A stretch of 64,000 nucleotides of DNA from Candidula unifasciata (taxonomy: Eukaryota > Mollusca > Gastropoda > Stylommatophora > Geomitridae): the NCBI GenBank assembly GCA_905116865.2, contig CAJHNH020008553.1, positions 187,501 to 251,500 on the forward strand, read 5' to 3'. The position numbers and the translations under genes are program-made. Positions 54,545 through 64,000 of the stretch are shown one piece after another; the first letter of the stretch is position 1, and each line of letters begins with the position of its first letter. Under the pieces are notes generated by a model that saw only the letters and a list, made by a program, of their open reading frames with translations, was not told where the DNA came from and ran no database searches.

Positions 54545-54800
54545 ATTTTTTAAAGTCGGCTCTGTGGCTAAGTCGATGCGAACGCTTCATAATGCCGGGA
54601 TGCCGGGTTCGAACCCAGCTGTGGGCCACACGCCCTGCGTTGGTTTCGACAGTGGTATCAAGAAAGCCGACCGTCCAGGAGGCATTGGCAAACTACTGGA
54701 CGTAGATTTGCCTAGAAAAACCCCACAACGGCCGGGGACTGTTGGAGTTGGTTCTGCAACGTCCTGTAAAGGATATGCAACTAACCTAGATTTTTAAAAC
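54545..54800 (+). mobile_element. SINE-A copy (tRNA-derived), best in window
   Basis: Head with A-box-like TGGCTAAGTCG (54,565-54,575) and B-box GGGTTCGAACCC (54,605-54,616), then the core CGTTGGTTTCGACAGTGGTA, GAAAGCCGACCGTCCAGGAG, GGCAAACTACTGGACGTAGA, TTGGTTCTGCAACGTCCTGT. Copies at 2.4 and 63.4 kb share the core. The head is not a functional tRNA. Confidence 0.8.
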
Positions 54801-54879
54801 ATACAATGGATAACTGAAATTTAACTGGGAAAAAATTGTTATTCTATAATATTTTAATTGTTAAATGTTGAATGTTGAA

Positions 54880-55146
54880 AAAAGAATCGACATCACAGCA
54901 CTCGGGACACTCCCATAAACGCTGCGTCCCCATCTCCACCAGCAAGCGAAGAGTACAAATTCCGATGGTACCAGTAACTGTCTGATTGTAAATCCGTCTC
55001 GCCTTTCCCCTGAGTGTCGAGCGTCGGTCAGATCCCCTTGTAACTCCTCGAAGCGCCATTCTCCTCAGACCGTAATGATCTGTCTGCTCCTCAGCACTGT
55101 TCACTCGGTCCCAAAGGATCCGCACACTATCCAGCTTGTCATACAT
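54880..55146 (-). pseudogene. LINE C-terminal tail (WECPECCDVD)
   Basis: Minus strand: LDSVRILWDRVNSAEEQTDH, YGLRRMALRGVTRGSDRRST, LRGKARRIYNQTVTGTIGIC, TLRLLVEMGTQRLWECPECC then DVDSFFN. It has the intact WxCPxC terminus of the same family as 4.5 kb and is open throughout. Confidence 0.8.
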
Positions 55147-55200
55147 CAGTTCATCACCACGTGGTGTAGCATTTTAATTATTAGCAGTTATGTATTACTT

Positions 55201-55495
55201 AAATATTGAATATTGAAGAGGGTTGGCTAGTAAAGACAATAAAACAAAGAAAATTGAAATATTTTGGTCACTTGAAACGTCACGGAAGTCTAGAGAGAAC
55301 AATAATGGAGGGGTATATGCCTGGGAAGAGAGGGAGAGGAAGGCCAAGGAGAAGATGGGTGCAGGATGTGGCAGATGATCTCCAGATGGGTGTATCAGAC
55401 GCAGGACATCTTGCTCAGGATAGGAAGGTTTTCCGGAGGGTTGTTATGGCAGCGAGGTTCCGCGAGGGACGTGCTACTGAATGAATGAATGAATT
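55201..55495 (+). mobile_element. RTE-like LINE, dead-on-arrival 3' end
   Basis: It encodes NIEEGWLVKTIKQRKLKYFG, HLKRHGSLERTIMEGYMPGK, RGRGRPRRRWVQDVADDLQM to FREGRATE and ends in (TGAA)n. TATTACTT flanks it (55,193-55,200 and 55,496-55,503), a clean 8-bp target duplication. By eye it differs from the 9.9-11.1 kb copy at four positions, so both come from a recent source element. Confidence 0.9.
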
Positions 55496-55719
55496 TATTA
55501 CTTTTACTGAGATCCGTGTGCTTGCTGTATGCTGCAAGGAGATTTCATATTCGGTTACAGTTTAGTTAGCTCCCGTCTAAAGTCTCCCCGTTGTGCTATG
55601 TCATTTCTTTCATATTTCTTTCCAATTGTTTTAGCTGCACATTATCTTTGGCACTAAATCTAGATTCAGCTACATTTAACCGACTGACTAAGTGAGGTTC
55701 AACCCCCATAAGGACCGTC

Positions 55720-55810
55720 CAACGAGCGACTACCACCCAGTGACGCAAAGTTCCACCATTTGGATGAGGATCACACAGAGGCAAGTTCCAGAAACTATAT
55801 TCAACCGTTA
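55720..55810 (-). repeat. Dispersed repeat D, fragment
   Basis: CAGTGACGCAAAGTTCCACC, ATTTGGATGAGGATCAC and TTCCAGAAAC correspond to the middle of D. Confidence 0.55.
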
Positions 55811-55859
55811 GGTTGAAGAATTAATTGCGTATTTATGAAATAAATCTAGAAATGGTAAC

Positions 55860-56140
55860 AAAAGTTCTGGACATGGAACAAAAAATCTGGAAATGGAACA
55901 ATAGCTCTGGACATGGTAACAATAGCTCTGGAAATGGTAACAATAGCTCTGGAAATGGTAACAATAGCTCTGGAAATTGTAACACAAGTTCTGGAAACTG
56001 TAACAATAGCTCTGGGCATGGCAACAATAGCTCTGGAAAATGTTACAAAAGCCCTGGAAATTGTATAAATAGCTCTGGGAATGGTAACTATAGCTCTAGA
56101 AATGGCAACAATGGCTCTGGAAATGGTAACCATGGCTCTT
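55860..56140 (+). repeat. 21-bp minisatellite, about 13 units
   Basis: Consensus AATAGCTCTGGAAATGGTAAC. Both strands stay open because 21 is a multiple of 3 (plus: GNGNNSS heptads). No start context or other coding support; treated as repeat. Confidence 0.85.
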
Positions 56141-56289
56141 CGGTTTGACTCAGATGGTTGTAACTGCGACCGTTCCTAGTCTCTAATGGCGAAATCACCG
56201 CGTTATCTATCCTGAGCATTTACCTAGCTCGACTGAGACCCGCCATACGGTTAACTTAAACTTGAACAAGAAGCTCGTCCATTTTCGAA

Positions 56290-56631
56290 TTGCCCATCTT
56301 AATAATTACATTGCCCCCCTTAACAATCAAATTATCTCCTTTAACAATCAAATTACCCCCCACCCACAATCAGATTGTCCACCTTAACAATCAAATTGTC
56401 CCCCAAGCAATTAAATTGTCTCCCTTAGCAACCAAATTGACCCCCTTAGCAACCAAATTGTCCCCCTTAACAATCAAATTATCCCCCTTTACAAACATAT
56501 TACCTCATTAACAACCAAATTGTCCCCCTTAACAATCAAATTATCCCTCCTCTTTTAACAACCTAAGTGTTTTTCCTTGACAATCAAATTGCCCTCCTGT
56601 GGGGCGTGTACCCCCAGGTTGAGAAACACTG
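56290..56631 (-). mobile_element. hAT-type end with internal about 21-bp repeats
   Basis: The right edge (56,615-56,631) reads CCAGGTTGAGAAACACTG, a hAT-like terminus on the minus strand. Inside, CAATCAAATTGTCCCCCTTA-type units repeat about 14 times, with AATT and ATTA variants. The opposite terminus was not found. Confidence 0.55.
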
Positions 56632-56639
56632 CTCTAGAG

Positions 56640-58735
56640 GGACATTTTCCCCCTGGATGTGTCAGGGACACCGAACATCATTTGCTGAGTGAAACCAGTC
56701 CTTCATCAAAACCAGTGTGGAGCGATTGACTGGTTGAGCCTCGGTCTACAGTGGAGAAATTGGCTCCAAGGTTTGTTTCTCGTCAAATAATTTCTCTGTA
56801 AACATTTTTTTTTTTTTTTCAGTCTTAGTCCGTCTGCACGGAGAGGGCGAAATAATTGAACAGAAAATTACAGATCCAGGGAGATAGCGAATGTTAAAGC
56901 AAGAGGCAAATTAATCGAAAAAAAAGGCAAGAAAATAATAAAATACCTAATAGATTTATAAATACCATTGCATGAAATATGAAACAACCAAAGTGAGAAA
57001 AAAAGAAAGAAAGAAAGAAAGAGAAACAAAGAAAGAAAGAAAAGACACACAGAAAGGCAGAACTGCATCGTCACAAAGAGAGTGTGGTGTGTAAGAAGGA
57101 GAGCGATAGGGAAGAGGATAGAGAGACAGAGAGAGAATCTTGTAGAGCCCTGTTCTTCAATCTTTCCAAAATAATTCTCTGTGAAGGAAAGACCACGATA
57201 GAAGGAACTAAACACCACATCTCATATTCATCGACTAAAAATTTAGGAAAGCCTTCCCAACAACGCTAGCTTTAATGGCACTGAATTTAAAAAAAGAAAT
57301 CACTCTCTCAATTAGCACAACACAAAACCAAAGACAAAGAAATGCAAAAACTAAACCCTACATAACGAACATACAAAAAAACTAATACCCCCCCCCCCCC
57401 CCAAGCAAAACACAAAAAAAAGTTTTTTTCCCAAAAAAAAAAAAAAAAAAACCATACAGGCACCCCACAAGAAAGAAATCATTTAACAAAGAATACAATC
57501 GAGCAAACATATCGACAAAAGAACCCCACAAGACATGTAAAAACCGCCATAAGATGAGATTAATGCTCTTCAAAGCACAAACAACCCCTCTCAATCCAGA
57601 CCCCCCATTTTTAAGTCATTCCCAACCTATCTAGCGATCAAGAACAAGCACAGAGACGGGGCATAACAAAAAGCAAAATAAAATAATATTGACGATTATA
57701 ACTGCGCATAATTGATTAACCATGTACCGGCCAGGTTGCCTTTTATAGCCCCTTTCTGCGGGGGTAATGCACTTCCGCTTGCGTCAAGACTTCTGCAGTG
57801 CTTAGACCGGATATGGAACTCTTTTTCATTTTTGCAAATGGCCACGCGCATGCGCAAATGAAGAAACAAAAGCGTGTTAGCTGAAGGCGGGCGACATGGT
57901 GCCTGGGCAGTGTTGGTAAACGTCCCGGAGCGTATATTTCTGTTAAAACATCTTTTCAGAATGCGCCTGTTTACAAAAGAGATATTAGTCGGGTATGGTG
58001 TAGAAGTCCTGGGTTCGGTTCTGTAAGTGGAGATTCAACGGTCGTTATTAGCGCAGGAAATGGGGGTGGCGGGGGGGGGGGTGGCGGGGGGTGGCAGTTT
58101 AAACACTAGGAAAAAGATGGGAGGCGCTTAGACCATTTCCACACTATCGTCTGGAAAGACGGAAAGGTGCCAATCAATCACTTAGCCCATTATACATTTT
58201 TTTTTCTTTAAATTAGGTGACGGCCCTCAGAGAGCTAAAGCCTTGTGTCTGTGCACACAGCAAAGATAATAGTAACTACTGGTAATTTTATTATGCAAAA
58301 ATAGCAAATAAAAAAACAATTATATTTGAAAGAAAGGAGGGAAAAGGGAAATATATAAACGAATACTTAAAACGAGAACATGGTTAGGTTGAACATTTAG
58401 GCTACTTGCAAATTTGCCGGGGGAAAAGGGGGGGGGCCTCAGCGCCATCCGCCTGAAACAATGAGGGGATTGGGGGGGGGGGGTTGAAGAGCCAAGTCTG
58501 GCGCCTCTGGTTATTGAGTATATCCAGAAGGTAAATCCAGTTGAATCGCCATACACAAAATGTCATTCCTGTAAGTAAAGGTTAAGGTAATGTCGGGAGA
58601 TGTGAACCAGCCTCACTGCACACGGTTATAAACCATAAGTGCTCTACCACAAGTACGGACAGCTGATGAGAAACTGTCCGCCTGTGTCGCCGTCCACACG
58701 TAACGCCGTAGCTACAGCGACGTTCCTCCATTTAC
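56640..58735. other. No supported gene
   Basis: Includes a (GAAA)n run (57,000-57,045), C and A homopolymers at 57,387-57,450, a poly-G-rich stretch near 58,064-58,095, and otherwise unclassified sequence. Confidence 0.45.
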
Positions 58736-58739
58736 CCCA

Positions 58740-58880
58740 GAGTGTCAGCTCTGGTACCCATTATCTAGATGCTGGGTGAACCCTGGGAACCGCCCGGTTT
58801 CAAACACCGGCTGTGGACTGCAGATGGATTTGAAAGCGAGTCCCCTATCGACTGCGCTAACGCAGAATCCTGTGAGTGGT
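58740..58880 (+). repeat. Dispersed repeat G
   Basis: CAGCTCTGGTACCCATTATC, GATGCTGGGTGAACCC, CCGCCCGGTTTCAAACACCG, GATTTGAAAGCGAG, CGACTGCGCTAACGC. The GGTTTCAAACACC is B-box-like. A second copy is at 60.6 kb and a partial one at 63.9 kb. Confidence 0.7.
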
Positions 58881-58884
58881 TGTC

Positions 58885-60010
58885 GTATAGGGTCCCAGCA
58901 CACTGGTCTGCCCAGTGGCCCATAATGCTGTTATAGCGACTCTGCTACTACTGCTACTACTGCTGCTGCTAAATAGCGGGTGGACTGACAAACGGATAAA
59001 CTGACAGACTCAGATAGCAATTACTCGTAAATAGCGTAACTGAGCTTTACCGCCCTGAACTTTCAATCAGTTTGCATGACATTGTTCGGAAAAACGTGTC
59101 ATCCTTCATCAGTAAAATATCCTAATTATAAACGTCTAGATTTCGCTCACTAACTATCATCTCATCCGCACGTGCCGACGTTTACTCACCGGAGTGCGTG
59201 TGCGTGACCTGTTCCAGCCCACATGAACGTGTCTCTTGGGAATTGGGAATTGTAGGTTTGTGGTTTCTTTGGAACCGTGGTTTTTAATTCTTTTCAGATG
59301 GTGCCTCTTTGTTTTTGTTTTTATCCAGAAGCCATGAGTTGTTAACCCTTAGGCTCGGTATTATGGATATCACAACCCTTCGGCCTTGATTCCATGATAA
59401 ATACCGTAAATCTGGGAGAAATATGGCTTTTCTGCTTACCCCCAGGCGTGAATCCAGACCACAAGGAGTTCGTCACCCGGTCACAGCGTAGTCCGGTTTA
59501 GCAAACTACGCTTGCGAGCCGGGCTGCCTCTTTGATTATTTAGCAAGACCCTGAGCCCTCCCCCCCCCCCCCCTCCCCCCGACAACCCTCACCCACCAGC
59601 TCCCGAAACTTAAGAAATGAAAATGTGATTAGAAATAGGACATTTAAAAAAATCCGAAGCTCAATTAGGAACCAGAAGAACAACATCCACATAGATTAAA
59701 CTGTCAAATAACTTTAAAGAAACAATCACCAACAACTGGGAATTATGTGTCAAAATTAAATGTGATGATAAGTGTTGTTTTTGTTGCGATGATATCTGCT
59801 ACTTCCGGTCTGATGTCGGAGAAGACACAACGAAGATCACTATCCATAGCAAACTGGCAGTGCTGTTCATTGTTTGACTTTTAAATTTATAAATTAAAAT
59901 AAGGAAACAAAAATAAGTAAAACAGATTATTAATAGTACGCATTCACTCAATTCCAAAATTGCTTGAAGCCCCACACCCCCTTTTTTTCTCATGGAAACT
60001 TCCTTGCGCC
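58885..60010. other. No supported gene
   Basis: Unclassified sequence with a CTACTGCTG triplet run near 58,947-58,970 and a poly-C run near 59,560-59,580. Confidence 0.45.
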
Positions 60011-60013
60011 CCC

Positions 60014-60048
60014 TAGGGGACGCCCTAACCCTAAATGTATAACCACTG
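60014..60048. mobile_element. hAT-type terminus, orphan end
   Basis: GACGCCCTAACCCTAAATGT ends in ATAACCACTG, a hAT-like outward terminus; no partner found. Confidence 0.35.
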
Positions 60049-60204
60049 CTGTAAAAGTAGCCATGTGAGAGATGGTTGAGATCCTAAATGTTTCCCAGAA
60101 GGGAGATAGGAGGAGAAGCCACCTCAGTTGATTATTTATTTTTGTATGTTTGTTCTGTTGTTCTGTCATTAGTTTTATATGAAATGTAAGATTGCTGCAC
60201 GAGG

Positions 60205-60207
<3 letters not shown>

Positions 60208-60273
<66 letters not shown>

Positions 60274-60340
60274 TCTCTCTCTCCTTCATCCTCTCTCTCT
60301 CTCTCTGTCTCTCTCTCTCGCGCTCTCTCTCACTTTCTCT
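60208..60340 (+). repeat. (CT)n microsatellite
   Basis: About 130 bp of CT with few interruptions. Confidence 0.95.
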
Positions 60341-60604
60341 CTTGCACGATTTCTTTCTCTGACATTGTATGTGTTTCGTGTTATTTACAAAGTGAATGCA
60401 AAACAGTTAGGAGCGAATGATGGCGAGTCAAGGAAGTTAATGAATAAAATAAACAACGATCAAAGATTGGCTTGAGAAAAGAAGAAGAATGTAAGTGCAA
60501 TATAGTCTGTGAGATATTATCATCATAATCTTTTTATTATTATTATATTTATTACTGTTGTTGTTGTTGATACCACAACATTCAGCTTCAGAATGGAGCT
60601 GGAG

Positions 60605-60762
60605 GCGGTCAAAGTGTCAACTCTGGTACCCATTTCCTAGAGGCTGGGTGAACCCCAGTAGCCGCCCGGTTTCGAACACCGACCGTGGCTGCAGCGAGTC
60701 GCAGCTGGATTTGAAAGAGAGCTTTTTATCGGCTGCGCTAACGCGGCCCAGAATCTCGAACC
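60605..60762 (+). repeat. Dispersed repeat G
   Basis: CAACTCTGGTACCCATTTCC, GCCGCCCGGTTTCGAACACC, GGCTGCAGCGAGTCGCAGCT, GGATTTGAAAGAGAGC, GGCTGCGCTAACGCGGCC. It adjoins the left end of the large inverted repeat. Confidence 0.75.
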
Positions 60763-61391
60763 CCCACTGACCCCGGGCGGGCATCATCATCACAACCACC
60801 CACCACCATCATCACAATCACTCACCATCGTCATCACCACCACCAACCATCACCACCATCATCATCACCATCATCATCACCACCATCATCATCACCATCA
60901 TCATCACCATCATCATCACCATCATCATCACCACCATCATCATCACCACCATCATCATCACCACCATCATCACCATTCGTGCAGAGTGGCGTGCTTCACT
61001 GCGGAGGACACGGGTGAGGAGTACTGTCTGGATTATTTCTCCGGCAAACGTCGGTGTGTTGGGAAATGAACAGGCGGACATACTGGCTGGCTCTGCACAA
61101 CTTGGTGGAATACTGAAGCATGATGGTGGATGGTGGCGGTGATGATGATGATGATGATGGTAGGTGTTGGTGATGATGATGGTGGTGGTGATGATGATGG
61201 TGGGTGGTGATGATGATGTTGGTAGGTGGTGGTGATGACGATGGTGGATGGTGATGGTGGATGGTGATGATGATGATGATAGTGATGGTGGCTGGTGGTG
61301 GTGGTGGTGATGATGGTAGTGATTGTGGGTGGTGGTGATGATGATGGTGGGTGGTTGTGATGATAATGCCCGCCCGGGGTCAGTGGGGGTG
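60763..61391. repeat. Large inverted repeat with CAT/CAC arms
   Basis: Outer arms are near-identical in mirror image (left CCCCACTGACCCCGGGCGGG then CATCATCATCAC; right GCCCGCCCGGGGTCAGTGGG). Inner arms are CATCATCACCAC-type (to about 60,975) and GATGATGGTGG-type (from about 61,119), about 210 and 270 bp long. The loop holds a LINE RNase H fragment. Confidence 0.85.
60977..61117 (+). pseudogene. LINE RNase H fragment in the loop of an inverted repeat
   Basis: Plus strand, one open frame: RAEWRASLRRTRVRSTVWII, SPANVGVLGNEQADILAGSA, QLGGILK. It aligns with W-I-x-x-P-G-H-A-G-V-x-G-N-E-x-A-D-x-L-A-G-S-A of the RNase H region. The catalytic His position is Asn (PANVGV for PGHAGV) while the final Asp is kept. 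Only about 47 residues survive. Confidence 0.8.
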
Positions 61392-61975
61392 CAAAATTTC
61401 TCATAACCGGACTATGGTAATTAAAAATGTGCTTTTATTAGGATTCATCTAGTTGTGCTTTTTTTATTGTGATTGTTATTTTCTGAGCGTGGAGGTCAAA
61501 ATAGTTATTAACCAGAGGGTCAATTGTAGTAACCGTGTCGTAGTGACCAATAGCAGTGTCATAATGACCACTGGCAGCGGAAATGTCACCGCGATAGCGG
61601 CACGCGCCTGTGGGAGTCGTTATGACAGAAGGTCAAGGTGTTGCAACGACAACAGCTACTGACCTTGAAGAAATAGCCGTCCCTAGAGAGAAAATACAAA
61701 TAAAAAAGAAATTGAATGAAGGGAAAGATGGAAGAAAATCACGAATTAAACAAAGAAACAAAGGAGCGATAAAGAAATGTTGAGAATGAGAAGAGAGGAT
61801 GAGATAGAAATGACAAATAACTTTGAAGAAAGCAAACAAGGAGGTACTCTGATGTGTTTTGAAAACAAAGAGAATGACTTCACGCGGTTCATGTTTCACA
61901 CAGCAAGAGGAAGAATGAAGGAAAAAGTATAGTTTCTTTGAAATGTGCAGTACCTCGTTAGTTATCACAGTCGTA
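61392..61975. other. No supported gene
   Basis: Unclassified, purine-rich toward the right on the plus strand. Confidence 0.45.
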
Positions 61976-61977
61976 TT

Positions 61978-62392
61978 CTTCTTCTTCTTCTTCTTCTTCT
62001 TCTTCTTCTTCTTCTTCTTCTTCTTCTTCTTCTTCTTCTTCTTCTTCTTCTTCTTCTTCTTCTTCTTCTTCTTCTTCTTCTTCTTCTTCTTCTTCTTCTT
62101 CTTCTTCTTCTTCTTCTTCGTCTTCTTGTTCTTCTTCTTCGTCTTCTTGTTCTTGTTCTTGTTCTTGTTCTTCTTGTTCTTGTTCTTCTTGTTCTTGTTC
62201 TTGTTCTTGTTCTTGTTCTTCTTGTTCTTCTTGTTCTTCTTGTTCTTCTTGTTCTTGTTCTTGTTCTTCTTCTTGTTCTTCTTGTTCTTCTTGTTCTTCT
62301 TCTTCTTCTTCTTCTTCTTCTTCTTCTTCTTCTTCTTCTTCTTCTTCTTCTTCTTCTTCTTCTTCTTCTTCTTCTTCTTCTTCTTCTTCTTC
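61978..62392 (+). repeat. (TTC)n tract with TTCTTG centre, about 415 bp
   Basis: Long TTC runs at both ends flank a middle (about 62,119-62,300) of mixed TTC and TTG triplets. All frames open (poly-Phe, poly-Leu, poly-Ser; Lys/Arg/Glu on the minus strand). Confidence 0.97.
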
Positions 62393-62520
62393 TCAAGACG
62401 AAGAGCCAACAGTTTGCATATAAACACATTAGATCCGTCAAATGGATGTTCACCCAAAACTAAGTTTTGTAACATGGCCAAAGGCCAGAAGTGAACGAAC
62501 TACTAAAACATTCCGCTAAA
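62393..62520 (-). repeat. Dispersed repeat C, fragment
   Basis: AGCCAACAGTTTGCATATAA, TAGATCCGTCAAATGGATGT, CCAGAAGTGAACGAACTACT. The TTC tract adjoins its interior. Confidence 0.7.
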
Positions 62521-62523
62521 AGT

Positions 62524-62562
62524 GGGGTGGGGGGGGGGGGGGGTGGGGGGGGGGGAGATGAA
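62524..62562 (+). repeat. Poly-G-rich run
   Basis: About 39 bases, nearly all G, in several blocks separated by single T or A. Confidence 0.95.
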
Positions 62563-63205
62563 GAAGTTCCTCTTTAGAGAGGCGACGAAGAAACAGTTAC
62601 AAGCATCATCATGTGCCCTGCTGATTGACGTATGTGTTCATGCAGATCACTGTCTCTTGTCCTCTGGATCATTTCCACCAATGATATCCCTCGCGCCACC
62701 GTCTCAATTCGTCATCGTTTCTTTTGGTCTGCCTCTCTCTCTTCTACAGTTGATCTCTCTAGTGGTCACAATAATCCCCCCCCCCCCACGCCACCCTGTC
62801 ACATGACCAAAGTACAGTGCTATGTTTAAAAAAAAGTACTTAGAGGGCTTGAGAAATGCCACCTCAAATTTCAAAAACGGGAATATCCAACTGCATCTCC
62901 TCGCGGTAGGGAACGTGAAACACACCTAGATGTGGCTAATGCAGATAAGGGGATCGAGTATTCGCCGGAATAAGTGGACAGTCTGCACTCATGTGTCCTG
63001 ACAGCCGGAAAGTGCAGTCTAAAGGACTGGTTCAAACACCCCTGGGTGGATGTGGAAGTCAACGGGAAACCGCCACATTATATTTCCAAGAACTTCATGC
63101 AACAAAACAGATGGAATCCCATGAACGATGTAATGGAGGTCCTAGGACAGCCTCATTCGGTATAGAAGTCATTGGCCACAGGTGACAAGTTTACAGTGTT
63201 TGTAC
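62563..63205. other. No supported gene
   Basis: Unclassified. Short plus frames near 62,974-63,185 show no recognisable domain. Confidence 0.4.
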
Positions 63206-63209
63206 TATT

Positions 63210-63322
63210 GTGTTGTATTGTATTGTATTGTATTGTATTGTATTGTATTGTATTGTATTGTATTGTATTGTATTGTATTGTATTGTATTGTATTGTATTA
63301 CATTGAATTGTATTGTATTGTT
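63210..63322 (+). repeat. (TATTG)n microsatellite
   Basis: About 22 pentanucleotide units, interrupted only near 63,299-63,308. Confidence 0.97.
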
Positions 63323-63394
63323 TTGCTTGTACTATTTTTTTAGACCAGTTCTTTTTCTTAAACCAGTTTTCGGGGCCACGTTAGCGCATTCGAA

Positions 63395-63632
63395 GGGAGG
63401 TTAGTGGCGTATCCTTTACAGGACGTTGCAGAACCAACCCCAACAGCCCCTGGCTGTTGTGTGTTTTTTCGAGGCAAATTTACGTCCGGTAGTTTGCCAT
63501 TGCTTCCTGGACGGTCGGCTTTCTTGATACCACTGTCGAAACCAACACAAGGCGCATGGCCCGCGCACGACCGGCTCCAGCTGACGGGCCGTGCTGCTGA
63601 CGTCATCGGGTCGGGTTAACAACGCATTAACG
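63395..63632 (-). mobile_element. SINE-A copy, left arm of a palindrome
   Basis: Minus strand core: TTGGTTTCGACAGTGGTATC, AAGAAAGCCGACCGTCCAGG, GGCAAACTACCGGACGTAAA, TTGGTTCTGCAACGTCCTGT. Its head side (63,552-63,632) is the inverted partner of 63,833-63,915. Confidence 0.75.
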
Positions 63633-63832
63633 CAGCGGTTCTAAAACAAGAAATAAACTTTTCTCGACAGTGGAGGGGCAAGACAACTTAAATTTTAACT
63701 TTTAAGTATCTACAGGCCTTCTTTAATAATTTCACAATTTTAGCCGACTTTTCTTGATTATTGCCGCGGCACCTCTGGCATACGCTCACTGTACCCCAAG
63801 GTGCCTCGGCCCCCCCAGTTTGAGAACTGCTG
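63633..63832. mobile_element. hAT MITE (200 bp)
   Basis: It starts CAGCGGTTCTAAAAC and ends GTTTGAGAACTGCTG, inverted termini of hAT type. Flanking 8-mers CATTAACG (63,625-63,632) and CGTTAACG (63,833-63,840) match at seven of eight, fitting an 8-bp target duplication. Non-coding. Confidence 0.85.
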
Positions 63833-64000
63833 CGTTAACGCATTATTAGCCCGACCCGGTGACGCCAGCAGCATGGCCCGTCAGCTAGAGCTGGTCGTGG
63901 CCCGCGGCTGGGATCGAACCGTTCGATAAGAGACACTCACTTTCAAATCCAGCAGCGACTCGCTGCAGCCCACGGCCAGTTTTCGAGACCGCACTGTTCC
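63833..64000 (-). repeat. Right arm of the palindrome leading into repeat G
   Basis: CGACCCGGTGACGCCAGCAG and ATGGCCCGTCAGCTAGAGCT mirror the left arm, then a B-box-like GGGATCGAACC, then G-type sequence (TTTCAAATCCAGCAGCGACT, CGCTGCAGCCCACGG). Continues off the window edge. Confidence 0.7.

Noticed and set aside
54545..54620. Possible functional tRNA gene
   Set aside because: Good A and B boxes but it continues into the shared SINE-A core; no consistent cloverleaf.
61633..62494. Poly-Lys, poly-Arg, poly-Phe and poly-Leu frames
   Set aside because: All frames of a TTC/GAA tract are open; flanks carry no recognisable domain.
62974..63185. Short frame as a candidate exon
   Set aside because: Only about 63 codons, no clear splice sites in frame and no recognisable motif.

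Overview
The window reads as intergenic, repeat-dominated DNA from an animal nuclear genome. Decayed non-LTR retrotransposons (RTE-like and RNase H-bearing), tRNA-derived SINEs, hAT-type MITEs, a Helitron-like end, and long micro- and minisatellites are mixed without operons, Shine-Dalgarno sites or dense coding. A lophotrochozoan, perhaps a gastropod mollusc, is my inference from the flavour of the retroelement families; no host marker gene proves it.

Layout. 0-9.3 kb: LINE 3' ends on both strands, SINE pieces, a 31-bp minisatellite inside a LINE RNase H region, a hAT MITE and CT/GA repeats. 9.9-11.5 kb: a 5'-truncated RTE-like element next to a 37-bp minisatellite. 12.3-14.9 kb: a Helitron-like element carrying a SINE and abutting a LINE fragment. 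15.3-17.1 kb: back-to-back LINE fragments, a snap-back hairpin and an 18-bp TTAGGG-containing array. 17.8-24.5 kb: SINEs, SSRs and a 28-bp array. 24.6-27.3 kb: the best LINE (broken RT plus RNase H) inside a degenerate minisatellite, then a 15-bp array. 28.2-31.4 kb: a dispersed repeat followed by a 2.9-kb, 30-bp satellite. 32.3-34.6 kb: LINE pieces, one containing two monomers of that satellite, and a TIR element. 34.9-40.9 kb: CA/TA repeats, a long polypyrimidine tract and a 40-bp array. 41-45.6 kb: SINEs and LINE tails. 45.8-46.85 kb: the only convincing candidate host coding sequence, an exon for an acidic low-complexity protein, followed by a 27-bp array. 49-56.6 kb: further minisatellites (about 77, 46, 118 and 21 bp), SINEs and a second RTE-like copy. 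58.7-64 kb: dispersed repeats, a long inverted repeat around an RNase H scrap, a 415-bp TTC tract, a TATTG tract and a palindromic SINE pair split by a hAT MITE.

No multi-gene system is visible. The coherent theme is the interplay of retroelements and tandem arrays: one array appears to have been born inside a LINE, two elements sit in or beside arrays, satellite monomers lie inside a LINE, and some RTE-like 3' tails are short tandem repeats. Most open frames across tandem arrays are by-products of monomers that lack stops and are not listed as genes. Monomer sizes and copy counts were obtained by eye.

Names used below: SINE-A, SINE-B and SINE-E are three SINE-like families; C, D, F and G are dispersed repeats I could group by shared sequence but could not classify. 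'Plus' for a SINE means the tRNA-like head comes first.
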